NCBI GenBank assembly: GCA_017619445.1
Contig: JAFZSI010000041.1
Coordinates: 1 to 64,000, forward strand
DNA from: Prevotella sp.
GTDB lineage: Bacteria; Bacteroidota; Bacteroidia; Bacteroidales; Bacteroidaceae
Direction: 5' to 3'
DNA: 64,000 nucleotides
Shown: positions 43,955 through 53,700 of the stretch, piece by piece
Position numbering within the stretch: position 1 is the stretch's first letter
Layout: every line of letters begins with the position of its first letter
The notes under the pieces: generated by a model
What the model was told of the DNA's origin: nothing
The model's database searches: none
What the model saw: the letters and a program-made list of their open reading frames with translations, nothing else
Program-made: the position numbers and the translations under genes

Positions 43955-45916
43955 ATGGAATACGGATTTATTAAAGTTGCAGCGGCTGTGCCTGTGATGC
44001 GGGTGGCCGATTGTGAGTACAATGTTCAAGAGATAGAGTCGCAGATTGCACAAGCGGAGGGCAAGGGTGTTGAAGTGGTTGTCTTTCCCGAGTTGTGTAT
44101 CACCGGTTACACATGCCAGGATTTGTTCCGCCAACAACAGTTGCTCGACGCCGCTGAACATGGGGTGCTTCGGTTGCTCGACTTTACGCGTAAGCTTGAC
44201 ATTGTGGCCATTGTAGGTCTACCCGTGGTGGTAGGCGACTTGTTGCTTAACTGTGCCGCTGTGGTACAGAAAGGCGAATTGTTGGGCATGGTACCGAAAA
44301 CCTATTTGCCCAACTACAGCGAGTTTTACGAGAAACGATGGTTTGCATCGTCACAAGACCTTCGTCCCACGGAAATCCACTTTGCTGGCAACAAACTGAC
44401 GGTGAGTCCCGATCCTACGTTGTTCCGCACTTGCGACGGCGTAATGTTCGGCATTGAGATTTGTGAGGACGTATGGGCTCCCACACCGCCAAGCAACCAA
44501 CTGGCATTGGCTGGTGCTGACATTATCTTCAACCTGTCAGCCAGTGACGAACTGATAGGTAAGCACCAGTATCTGCAAAGCTTGTTAGCACAACAAAGTG
44601 CGCGCACCATGACAGGCTATGTCTATAGCAGCAGCGGGTTGGGTGAGAGTACTCAAGACGTGGTTTACGGTGGTAATTGCATTGTTTATGAGAATGGTCA
44701 TTTGTTGTGCGATGGAGAGCGGTTCAGCCTTGAGTCGCAGATGGTGGTGACGCAGATTGACGTTGAGCGTCTGCGCTCTGAGCGACGCACCAACAGCACG
44801 TACGTGAATGCGCTGCGCAACCTGAAGTGGAGCCTTGCCAACGGACAGAAGACGGTTAATTATGTGAACTGCCGTAGCTATACACCGCGCGACTTTGAAT
44901 TGATAAGACCCATAGACCCTCACCCCTTCATTCCTGCCGATGAGGATATGGCAGAAAGCTGCGAGCAGATTTTCAACATACAGGTAGGCGGATTGGCCAA
45001 ACGTCTGCTGCACATCCATGCTAAGAACGTTGTGGTAGGTGTGAGTGGTGGATTGGATTCCACACTCGCCTTGTTGGTGTGCGTGAAGACGTTCGATAAG
45101 TTAGGCCTCGACCGCAAGGGCATTATTGGGGTCACTATGCCTGGCTTCGGTACTTCGGGGCGCACCTATCGCAATGCGCTGGCTCTGATGAAGAGTCTCG
45201 GTATTACCATGCGCGAAATAAGCATTGCTAAGGCCGTGACGCAACATTTCGAAGATATCGGCCACGACCCCAAAGTGCACGACGTGACTTATGAGAATAG
45301 TCAGGCACGTGAGCGCACGCAGATACTCATGGACCTTACCAACCAGATTGGCGGTATCGTGGTAGGTACAGGCGACCTTTCGGAGCTTGCACTTGGATGG
45401 GCAACCTACAATGGCGACCACATGTCAATGTACGGAGTCAATGCCAGCATTCCCAAGACGCTCATTCAGTATCTGGTGCGCTATGTTGCCAACTCGGGAG
45501 TTGACGAACAATCGAGGGCAACATTGCTCGACATAGTTGACACACCCATTAGTCCTGAACTGACTCCTGCTGATGACAAGGGAAACATTAAACAAAAAAC
45601 GGAAGACCTGGTGGGCCCCTATGAGCTTCATGACTTCTTCCTCTATTATTTCCTTCGCTTTGGATTCACGCCACGCAAGATTTTCATGCTTGCACAAGCT
45701 GCCTTCCAGCAAAAGGATAATGCAAAGTATTCGGACGAGGAAATCAAAAAGTGGCTCACCACCTTTGTGCGCAGGTCCTTCAACCAGCAGTTTAAACGCT
45801 CGTGTCTTCCTGACGGGCCAAAGGTGGGCAGCGTGAGCCTGTCGCCCCGTGGTGATTGGCGCATGCCGAGCGATGCTTCGAGTGCCATTTGGCTGAAAGA
45901 GTTGGAGTCATTGTAA
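43955..45916 (+). CDS. nadE: Glutamine-dependent NAD+ synthetase
   Basis: Last step of NAD synthesis, amidating deamido-NAD with ammonia from glutamine. It has 653 residues. The N-terminal nitrilase-like glutaminase (about 1-290) shows Glu in VVFPELCITGYT, Lys in VPKTYLPNYSEFYEKRW and nucleophile Cys in FGIEICEDVWAP. The C-terminal synthetase (about 330-650) has the P-loop VGVSGGLDSTLALL and GTGDLSELALGWATY. Just upstream (43827-43954) is AT-rich repeat and a G-rich stretch; I see no clear promoter boxes. Confidence 0.97.
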   Translation: MEYGFIKVAAAVPVMRVADCEYNVQEIESQIAQAEGKGVEVVVFPELCITGYTCQDLFRQQQLLDAAEHGVLRLLDFTRKLDIVAIVGLPVVVGDLLLNCAAVVQKGELLGMVPKTYLPNYSEFYEKRWFASSQDLRPTEIHFAGNKLTVSPDPTLFRTCDGVMFGIEICEDVWAPTPPSNQLALAGADIIFNLSASDELIGKHQYLQSLLAQQSARTMTGYVYSSSGLGESTQDVVYGGNCIVYENGHLLCDGERFSLESQMVVTQIDVERLRSERRTNSTYVNALRNLKWSLANGQKTVNYVNCRSYTPRDFELIRPIDPHPFIPADEDMAESCEQIFNIQVGGLAKRLLHIHAKNVVVGVSGGLDSTLALLVCVKTFDKLGLDRKGIIGVTMPGFGTSGRTYRNALALMKSLGITMREISIAKAVTQHFEDIGHDPKVHDVTYENSQARERTQILMDLTNQIGGIVVGTGDLSELALGWATYNGDHMSMYGVNASIPKTLIQYLVRYVANSGVDEQSRATLLDIVDTPISPELTPADDKGNIKQKTEDLVGPYELHDFFLYYFLRFGFTPRKIFMLAQAAFQQKDNAKYSDEEIKKWLTTFVRRSFNQQFKRSCLPDGPKVGSVSLSPRGDWRMPSDASSAIWLKELESL

Positions 45917-45946
45917 TAAATAGCCCTTTGTGGCGTTATACTATAG

Positions 45947-47428
45947 ATGAAAAGATACTATCTGCTTCGGTTAAGAGCATTTGCAACCAGTTTCAGGGCA
46001 TATATGATTCCTGTGTTCGTTGCGTTAATAGGTCTGCAGGCTTGTCAGGACGACGACTCGTTTTCAACATCGTCGGCCAACAGACTCACCTTCTCGGTTG
46101 ACACCGTGATGCTCGACACCGTGTTCTCGCGCATACCCTCTCACACCCGCACCTTTTGGGTATTCAACCATTCGGGCGACGGCATCAGATGTGCCAGCGT
46201 GAGTTTGCTGAAAGGAAATCAAACCGGCTTCCGCGTCAATGTTGACGGCATTTATTTAGGTGCGGTGGAGGGTTATCATACCAACGATGTTGAAGTGCGC
46301 AAGAAAGATAGTCTCCGCGTGTTTGTTGAACTCACCGCACCGATGAACAACCAGAGCGAGCCACAACTGTTGGAAGACTTTCTCGTGTTCAGGCTCGAAA
46401 GTGGGATAGAGCAGCGCGTATGTCTTCAGGCACAAACTTGGGATGCGTTGTTGGTAAACAATCTCGAGGTGAGCCGCGACACAACAATCAATACCACGCG
46501 CCCCGTAGTGATAAGCGGAGGCATAAAAGTTGACAGCACAGCCACCCTCAATCTACGAGGCACCACCCTTTATTTTGGCAGCGATGCAGGCATTGATGTA
46601 TATGGCCGTCTTACCTGTGATTCCTATGACGGCCGGGAAACCGTGTTGCGAGGCAGTCGTCTTGACCACATGTTTGACTATCTGCCCTACGACCGCGTTT
46701 CTGGGCAATGGAAGGGTATTAGGATTCACGACTCATCGTTTGGAAATGAAATACGCCACACCGACATTCACAGCGGCACTGATGCCATTGTGTGTGACTC
46801 ATCCGATGCTTCGCGAAGCAAACTCGTCTTAGAGTATTCCACCATTCATAACATGCAGGGCTACGGATTGATGGCCAAGAATTGCAGCATTAGCGTGAAC
46901 ACCTGTCAGATAAGCAACACACTCAACGATTGTGTGGCCATCTATGGAGGCAATGTGAGTATCAGCAACTCAACGCTCGCACAGTTCTATCCGTTCGACT
47001 CAAACCGCGGTGCAGCCCTCAGGCTCGCCAATATATTTGATGCAAAGCCCTATCCTTTACAGCAGTTTGTGGGAGTGAACAATCTCATCACGGGATATGC
47101 TGACGATGTACTCATGGGTGAGCAAGGCGATACCGCCGTGGCGTTCAGTTACCAATTCGACTACTGCATCCTACGCACGCCTAAGGTAGAAACGGCTGAT
47201 AGCGTCAGGTTCACCAACATCATTTGGGAGAATCCCGAAGACACCATTGCCACAGGAAAAAAGAATTTTGCCAATATTGATGAGGACAATCTCATCTACG
47301 ACTTCCGCCTCAGTGACGTGTCAAAAGCTATAGGTGCGGCCAACAAAACCGTCGCCCTACCTACCGACCGTTTGGGACTTCTGCGAGATGAGGAACCAGA
47401 CATAGGTTGCTATGAAAGGATAAAATAA
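45947..47428 (+). CDS. Secreted lipoprotein with parallel beta-helix
   Basis: 493 residues. The signal sequence ends in a lipobox LIGLQAC (Cys about 33), predicting an outer-membrane lipoprotein. Residues about 40-165 form an Ig-like beta domain (LTFSVDTVMLDTVFSRIPS). From about 180 to 400 short repeats such as KLVLEYSTIHNMQGYGLMAKN and VSISNSTLAQFYPF fit a right-handed beta-helix. The C-terminus (DRLGLLRDEEPDIGCYE) is like other Bacteroidetes proteins of this type. No catalytic residues are evident. It starts 30 bases after nadE. Confidence 0.85.
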   Translation: MKRYYLLRLRAFATSFRAYMIPVFVALIGLQACQDDDSFSTSSANRLTFSVDTVMLDTVFSRIPSHTRTFWVFNHSGDGIRCASVSLLKGNQTGFRVNVDGIYLGAVEGYHTNDVEVRKKDSLRVFVELTAPMNNQSEPQLLEDFLVFRLESGIEQRVCLQAQTWDALLVNNLEVSRDTTINTTRPVVISGGIKVDSTATLNLRGTTLYFGSDAGIDVYGRLTCDSYDGRETVLRGSRLDHMFDYLPYDRVSGQWKGIRIHDSSFGNEIRHTDIHSGTDAIVCDSSDASRSKLVLEYSTIHNMQGYGLMAKNCSISVNTCQISNTLNDCVAIYGGNVSISNSTLAQFYPFDSNRGAALRLANIFDAKPYPLQQFVGVNNLITGYADDVLMGEQGDTAVAFSYQFDYCILRTPKVETADSVRFTNIIWENPEDTIATGKKNFANIDEDNLIYDFRLSDVSKAIGAANKTVALPTDRLGLLRDEEPDIGCYERIK

Positions 47429-47594
47429 ATGCATAATTCATAATGCATAATTATCAATTATCACTGTCTTGCTGTTGAGCGCAAGCGAAAAATTATCAAT
47501 TGTCTGCTAACTCCCGTTAACTTCCGATAACTCCCGCTAACTCCTCTTTTAATTGTAAAATTGTAAAATTGTAAATTACTTTAAACCTCAGAAT
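47429..47594. repeat. Low-complexity intergenic tract
   Basis: Three runs of short units: CATAATTCATAATGCATAATTATCAATTAT-like, then about four units of TAACTCCCG/TAACTTCCG (47506-47545), then ATTGTAAAATTGTAAA. A similar TAACTCCCG tract is at 49154-49196. Confidence 0.7.
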
Positions 47595-48077
47595 ATGAAA
47601 ACACTGGATTTACATTCAACCATCTCTTTCTGCCAGAAAGAAGAATTATCGGCAGAAGACCTAAGGCTTGTTGAACGAGCCATTGAGGCAACAGAACGCT
47701 CGTACTCGCGATACAGTCATTTCAGCGTAGGAGCCTGTGTGCGCCTGGCTGACGGAACAGAAGTGCTGGGTGCCAACCAGGAAAACGCCGTCTATCCTGT
47801 TGGACTCTGTGCAGAGCGTACGGCAATCTTTGCAGCACAGGTTCAATATCCCCAGCAGCCGATAGTGGCACTTGCCATTGCCGCCCGCAATGAACAGGGA
47901 AACCTCGTGAACAACCCCGTAACCCCTTGCGGCAGTTGCCGTCAGGTGATGCTCGAGGCAGAGGAGCGCCATTCGCAACCCATGCGCATCTTGCTCTATG
48001 GCACCAGTGGCGTGTTCATCATCGACGGTGTGCGCGACATCATGCCGCTTGCGTTTATCGAAGATTCCATGAAATGA
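47595..48077 (+). CDS. cdd: Cytidine deaminase
   Basis: Pyrimidine salvage enzyme converting cytidine or deoxycytidine to uridine forms. It has 160 residues. The zinc and catalytic motifs are complete: VGLCAERTAIF (C-A-E) and PCGSCRQVMLE (P-C-x-x-C), with ENAVYPVG before the first. SRYSHFSVGACVRL is the usual substrate-side strand. It converges with the permease gene on the other strand, ten bases apart. Confidence 0.96.
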   Translation: MKTLDLHSTISFCQKEELSAEDLRLVERAIEATERSYSRYSHFSVGACVRLADGTEVLGANQENAVYPVGLCAERTAIFAAQVQYPQQPIVALAIAARNEQGNLVNNPVTPCGSCRQVMLEAEERHSQPMRILLYGTSGVFIIDGVRDIMPLAFIEDSMK

Positions 48078-48087
48078 GTGGTAACGC

Positions 48088-49095
48088 TTACCCGTTTCGT
48101 TTACGAACAATGACGTAGATAATGACAGGAGCTCCTATTAATGGAGTGACTGCGTTCAGGGGAATTACACCACGCTCGCCGGGAAGGAAACAAATGAGGT
48201 TGCACAGAAGAGCTACTGCCGCGCCGCAAAGAATGGTGGCGGGAAGAAGCGAGCGGTGATTCTCGGTGGTGAGCAACAGACGGGCAATGTGGGGCACGGC
48301 AAGTCCTATGAAAGCAACTGGACCACAAAACGCAGTGGTAATGGCGGTCAGCAAGCCTGTGGTGATGAGCAGCAGGTTGCGTACACGACGTGTGTTGATT
48401 CCCAGATTCTCAGCATATTGCTCGCCCAACAACAGGGCGTTAAGGGGTTTGATAAGCATCACGCTGACAGCAAGCCCTATGAGCGTGATGATGCTAAACA
48501 GCGGTAATTGCTTGCTACTAACACCTCCAAAAGAACCCATTCCCCACACCATATAGGATTTGACGCCTTCGTCGGTTGCAAAGAAGTTCAATAGTGAAAT
48601 AGCCGACGAAGACAAATAGCCAATCATGATGCCGATGATGAGCAGCATGACATTGCTGCGCACAACTGTAGAGAAGAAAAAGATGATGGCCATGACGGTC
48701 ATCGCGCCCACAAAGGCAGCAAGCAGAATGGCCACAAATCCCGAAATACTAACGCTTCCAGCCGAAAAACTGCCTCCTAACAATAGCATGACGAGTGCAA
48801 CTCCCAGACCTGCACCGCTGTTGATGCCGAAAATGCCTGGGTCGGCAAGCGGATTGCGGAAAGCGGTCTGTAGCATGAGACCGCTTACTGCCAGTGCGCC
48901 ACCACAAAGCATGGCTGTGATGGCCTGTGGTAGCCGTGACTCAAGCACGATGTATTGCCACGATGCCTTTGCGGCTTCACCGCCAGTGAGGATGTTCACC
49001 ACTTCAGAGGCAGGAATGCTGACCGAGCCAAAATATAGGTTCAGCGCAAAAAGCACCACAATGAGTAATACTAAAAGCAATCCGAATCTTTTCAT
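48088..49095 (-). CDS. FecCD/BtuC-family ABC permease
   Basis: Inner-membrane permease of 335 residues for import of cobalamin, haem or iron-siderophore. ATG 49095 is chosen; a longer frame (49152) reaches into repeats. About nine to ten membrane segments are seen. Family motifs include LPQAITAMLCGGALAVSGLMLQ, RNPLADPGIFGINSGAGLG, FCGPVAFIGLAVPHIAR and the C-terminal GVIPLNAVTPLIGAP. The binding lipoprotein gene lies upstream on the same strand. No partner ATPase gene is in the window; cdd occupies the next position. Confidence 0.93.
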   Translation of the reverse strand: MKRFGLLLVLLIVVLFALNLYFGSVSIPASEVVNILTGGEAAKASWQYIVLESRLPQAITAMLCGGALAVSGLMLQTAFRNPLADPGIFGINSGAGLGVALVMLLLGGSFSAGSVSISGFVAILLAAFVGAMTVMAIIFFFSTVVRSNVMLLIIGIMIGYLSSSAISLLNFFATDEGVKSYMVWGMGSFGGVSSKQLPLFSIITLIGLAVSVMLIKPLNALLLGEQYAENLGINTRRVRNLLLITTGLLTAITTAFCGPVAFIGLAVPHIARLLLTTENHRSLLPATILCGAAVALLCNLICFLPGERGVIPLNAVTPLIGAPVIIYVIVRKRNG

Positions 49096-49205
49096 ATTTT
49101 TCAATATAGGAGTAAAGGAGTAAAGGAGTAGAGTAGAGGAGAGAAGAAGCATTTGTCCGCTAACTCCCGCTTACTCCTGTTAACTCCGGCTAACACCATT
49201 TCTCA
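49096..49205. repeat. Low-complexity intergenic tract
   Basis: GGAGTAAA units (about 49102-49145) followed by TAACTCCCG-type units (49154-49196). These are the same two unit types seen separately at 26379 and 47506. The tract lies between the two transport genes. Confidence 0.7.
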
Positions 49206-49209
49206 TTTC

Positions 49210-50340
49210 TCATTTCACCTTATGATAATAGCGCAGCGGATGCAGTCCCTGGATTGTGGGATGCAGGATGACGATGAAATCGTTGAGCAACCAGTCAGGG
49301 CGGAATGGTGTTTCTTCGTAGAAACGGCTCAGTTCGACATTGCAGCCATAGACACTGCCTTGTGCAAAGGCGTTCAGTTGCGGGTAACCGTGATGCTCTG
49401 CTTGCAATTCGCCCAACGTCAGATGATGGTCACTGCTGTAACGTAGCAGCCATACAGGACAATGTCCTGCTTTCTCAAGCACCGTTTCAAATGGTAGTGA
49501 AAGGCTTCCGCTATGATTGTCTTCCGACCATGGATAGGTGGCATTCGCATCAGAAATCATCTGACCTATCGTGCTTCGTCCGCCAGGCACATACCACACG
49601 CTGCCAGTCTGTTTGTCCATGAGTACGGACGGTTTTTCCTTCGACGCTGCAGCCATCTGTTTCAGGGCATGATAACAACTGTCAACCTCGTGGAACAGAC
49701 TGTCTGCACGCTGTTCCTGTCCGAACAGGATGCCGTAGAACTTCATCCATTCGGCACGTGCCAAGGGCGAATCTTCCATATACTCGGCGCACTCAACAAT
49801 GGGGACGTTGATTTCCTCGACCTTGCCATAACCACCGCTATTCTCGAAGGGTGAGAGGAAGATGGCATCGGGCTTGGCGTCAATAATCTTCTCAATCACG
49901 GGACTCATGCCGTCACCAAAATCTGCAATCTCACCTTTCTTCACTCGTTCGTGAACCCAGGGTAGCTTGATGTATTTCAGGTCGGCCACACCGCCCACAC
50001 TTTCTTCGCAGCCGAGCATCTCAATGAGCGCACAGTGAACCGTGGTGAAGACCGCTGAACGTTGCAACGGCACACGGAGTACGGTGCCTCTACTTTGAAC
50101 TTTTTCACTCCTCGGAACAAGCACATACTGATGGAGCGTTTTGTCGGGCTTCCACGGGTTTTTCATGCTCACGGTGGTGTAGCCGTTGTGGCGCACAATC
50201 GTAATGTTTTTGGCATATTTCAGCTGGAGCGTGTCACCCTGCAAAAGGCCGGCTTCTCTTCTGTTGTCGCGGCAACATGTTAACGACAAAATCAGTGCTG
50301 CAAGTATGAAGAAGGATATGTTATATTTCTTATTTTTCAT
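49210..50340 (-). CDS. BtuF/FecB-type substrate-binding lipoprotein
   Basis: 376 residues. The signal sequence ends in a lipobox (LSLTCC, Cys about 22-23), so it is lipid-anchored in the periplasm. The periplasmic-binding fold is shown by ITIVRHNGYTTVSMKNPW, the first-lobe SAVFTTVHCALIEMLGCEES, IIDAKPDAIFLSPFENSGG and PIVECAEYMEDSPLARAEW. Such proteins deliver cobalamin or iron chelates to BtuCD/FecCD transporters. Its neighbourhood (cobalamin riboswitch upstream, permease downstream) favours cobalamin, by inference. A -7-like TATCTTTG lies at 50382-50375, so it may have its own promoter. Confidence 0.88.
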   Translation of the reverse strand: MKNKKYNISFFILAALILSLTCCRDNRREAGLLQGDTLQLKYAKNITIVRHNGYTTVSMKNPWKPDKTLHQYVLVPRSEKVQSRGTVLRVPLQRSAVFTTVHCALIEMLGCEESVGGVADLKYIKLPWVHERVKKGEIADFGDGMSPVIEKIIDAKPDAIFLSPFENSGGYGKVEEINVPIVECAEYMEDSPLARAEWMKFYGILFGQEQRADSLFHEVDSCYHALKQMAAASKEKPSVLMDKQTGSVWYVPGGRSTIGQMISDANATYPWSEDNHSGSLSLPFETVLEKAGHCPVWLLRYSSDHHLTLGELQAEHHGYPQLNAFAQGSVYGCNVELSRFYEETPFRPDWLLNDFIVILHPTIQGLHPLRYYHKVK

Positions 50341-50439
50341 CTTCCGGGTTACAATTACAAATAAAATAACGTTGCAAAGATACAGTTTTTTTTCTGAATG
50401 CTTTTATTTCTTTATAAAAAAACGATGAGGAGAAAAGTA

Positions 50440-50517
50440 GAAACCGCTTGGCTTCAAAACTAACTGACAACTCGTCAACTTGTTAACTCGTCAAATAGTT
50501 TTGAAACCAGCGGTTTC
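50440..50517. terminator. Long hairpin between small acidic gene and binding protein
   Basis: Arms of about 22 bases (50440-50462 and 50496-50517: GAAACCGCTTGGCTTCAAAA with TTTTGAAACCAGCGGTTTC) surround a loop containing AACTCGTCAA twice. T-rich sequence follows on the plus strand. It may end or attenuate leftward transcription after the small acidic gene. Confidence 0.5.
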
Positions 50518-50551
50518 TTTCTTACATGATTACCGATGATTCAGTGTTGAA

Positions 50552-50734
50552 TTAGTCGTCCCACACGTTAAAATAGGGCAGGGCATCTTTTGCAGGTTCT
50601 TCTGTGTCATCGTCATCTTCGTCTATGTCCACTATTGACACGACGTCTTGCATCAGATTGTTATCACATAAGCACAAGACCTTAATCCAGGGCGACACAT
50701 AGGTGAGTTTTTCACCTTCGTTCAGTTCTTTCAT
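50552..50734 (-). CDS. Small acidic protein with C-terminal FNVWDD
   Basis: 60 residues: a short polar start, then YVSPWIKVLCLCDNNLMQ, an acidic run (DIDEDDDDTEEP) and the end YFNVWDD. Its ATG overlaps the stop of the 2243-residue gene (ATGA), so translation is coupled. A similar small protein (60220-60396, ending PWDEE) stands behind the other large secreted protein. The shared plan (Y-x-P near the start, hydrophobic IKVL/LKAL, acidic middle, Trp-Asp end) resembles small Prevotella proteins that I know only as hypothetical. No signal peptide is seen. Confidence 0.75.
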   Translation of the reverse strand: MKELNEGEKLTYVSPWIKVLCLCDNNLMQDVVSIVDIDEDDDDTEEPAKDALPYFNVWDD

Positions 50735-53700
50735 TTTCTAATGTATTTTTTACCATGATTAATAATTACACCTTTATAGGAACCGTCAACACGCTGGCCG
50801 TTCAGGTTATAGCTTGACCCGTTACGGTTATCGTCAACACTGAGGTTATCAATGCCTGTTGCCCCCATCTCATCGAAGCCAATGAACTCTTTCGAAGAAG
50901 ATGTCGGCAGGCGCAGATAAGCCTTGTTTGCACTGACGGTTTGACCTGCTTTAGCTTTCTGGAATCCTGTCTTGCCAGTAGTGTTGCTATAAACAAATCG
51001 ATAGACATAGCCAACGTCGCTGGCGCTAACCGTGTATAGCTCGGTTGTACCCACAAGCAGATTCTCTTGGGTCAGTGTCACTTGCTCGGTAGTGGTCATG
51101 ATGTCGTATGTGCCGGGATTACCCTTAACAACGATACCCGTGTTGGCAGGCACCTTATCCACTCTGACGAGCGATGTGGTGTTCTCGTTCTTCCTCACGG
51201 CGATGTAGGCATTCACCTCAGCACCCGTGAAGTCGAGGGCCTGGTCGCAACGGAAGGTGGTTGCATCCATGCCTTCCTTGATCGTCAAACTGACTGGTGC
51301 TTCAGCGCCGAAGTCGTCTATGCAGCAGTATAGAGGTGTGGTATAGCCCCAACTGTTGGTACGCGAAGACGTCATGCTGAACTCAAGTTCCTTCACAGTG
51401 CCGAGGCTGCTCAAATCAACATACTTCCAATCCTGAACATAATACCAGTCGTCTTCATTGTCCGAACGGTAGTCGGCCAGATAGAACTCCACCTCCTCAC
51501 CGTTATCGGCGGTGATGGTCAGTTTCAGGAAGTCGCCCTTGTGGAACTCCTCAATACCAACCACGTTGCCCTCGCTGTCGTAAACCACATTGCCTTGTCC
51601 GTCGGTCTCTCCCTTGTTGAAGTTGCCGTCACCGTTCAGAATGGCATCAACGGCGTAGGCAGCGTTGGTGATATAGAAACCTGGAATGACCTGACCATTA
51701 GGATTGTTGAGCACGGTGATGGTGGCAGGCGACAACCCCATGGCATCGCCGTAGAACACACCGTAGTTCTCGCCCGTGTGTGCCCCGCCTGTCGTAGCAT
51801 TATACATATCCGACAGCTCAGCATACCCGTTGCTTGTCCTGTTGGTGTAGGCATAGCCGTTCCAAGAGTTGTAGTCGGGAATATGGTTGTTGGCAAAACT
51901 GTAGGAGCCGCTGACAAACGAGCCCTGGAACTCAATAGGACCATACAAGCTCTCCTCCTGTTCGCCCTTCCAGTCGGGACCAGCCCAGTAACTCTCGTCC
52001 TCCAAGTAGAGATATTCAAAGTCTGCTACCTGAGCAGCACCCCTAATCACCACGCGGCAGGTGTCAGTCTCCACTTTGTTCTGTGCGTCGGTCACGGTCA
52101 CGACATAGTCACCGGAGCGTTCAGGAGTGAAGCTCATACTGATTTCCTCGCCCAGCAGTTCGCTTTCGAAGCTTTCGCCCACGACATTGTGCTTCTGGTC
52201 CATCCATGAGACAGTGAACGGAGCCTTTCCGCTGCCCACTATTACCTTCAGCGTTGCATCGTTGCCTGCGGTCACAGTAGTGACAGGCTCGGAGCAGACA
52301 ACCATCAGTTCAACGGGCTGTTCGCTTGTCACAAACTCCTTACTGATGAGTGAGCCGTTAGTGCCGCGAACGCTTTGCAGTACGATATAAGCCACGTATG
52401 AGGTGTTCTCCTGCAGGTTGCTCCAGTTCATAGAAGCCTCCTTGTCGGCCTGGATAGTGGTCTTCGTTGTTGAAGCCGCCACCTCCTCAATAGTTGGGGC
52501 AGTCTCACCCTGAGCCTTCACAATGAGGAAGGCGCGTCCAAGTGCATCGGCCTTGATGCTGATTGTTGCATCCATCGAGGTCTCTGTGCCCGAGACGCTG
52601 ACAGTAGGCCATCCCTCAGTCATAGCGGGTACGGCGTCAGTAGCATCAAACTCGTAAGCGCCGATTGTTATACTTGAGGCTGGACGAGCCTTGCCGGTGA
52701 TGTCAGTTGTGACGTAGTTCAGGCTCTGTGCTGTCAACAGGTCACCGTCAAGATTGTTGGCAGGCATCAGGATGTCATCGCTGGCGAATGTCACCTGCTT
52801 GTTCACGCAGTTGGTAGCTCCAGTTGCTGTGACGAAGGCAGCAAAGTCACCCGTCGTACTTGAAGCAGCGCGGAAGAACGTGGTGCCAGTGGTCGTTATC
52901 AAATTGTTTTGGAAGCTAATCTTGCTGGCATCCAAGTTTGCATCGTTGTAGAGGTTCACGGCATAGCCGTTGGTCTTGTTCTGGATGATGTTGTTCACTA
53001 CATTCACATTGCCATAGCCGTCAGACAAAGCTGATGAAACCCAGAATGCTGCACCGCCGTTTGTGCCGGTCATGCGGAAGGTGTTGTTGGCTATGTTGAC
53101 GTATTTCTGTTTGGCTCCAGAGAACTTAAACGGTGTGCAGCTTGCGTTGGCCGATGCCAGATTCACCACGTTGTTGGCAATAATGGCAGGAGCTGCTGCC
53201 GTTCCCTCTATCTGTCGTACATAGATGGCAGTCAAAGTGCTGGAAGAAGCCAGGTTGAAGATGTTGCCTGTTATCTCCGTGCTTTCCGAATACTCTTTGC
53301 GCACGTTAAGGTCGATAACACCATTGCTTAAATATACACTGGCATCGTCGATGATAAAGGTGTTGTTGCGAATCTTCACGCCCAGCTCGTCGTAGGCATA
53401 CATCATGAAGCGTCCGTTGTTCTTGAAGGTGTTGCCCTCCACTACGCCACCTACTTCCATAGGCAGTGACACGTAGCTGGTACCTCCCATATAGACACCA
53501 TACTTACCACCTTCCAACAGACAGTTCTTCACCGTGAGGTAGTCGTTGTTCTTGTTTTCCTCGTCGATGATGGTATGTCCCACGAGAGCAGGTCCGTCAC
53601 CAGTAGTGGAGGCATAGATGCCTGTGTGCAGGTAGCAGTTGTCGATGGTGGCATGGCGGCTCTCGTCCTTCACCATTACCACAGCCTTGTAGTTGAGGTC

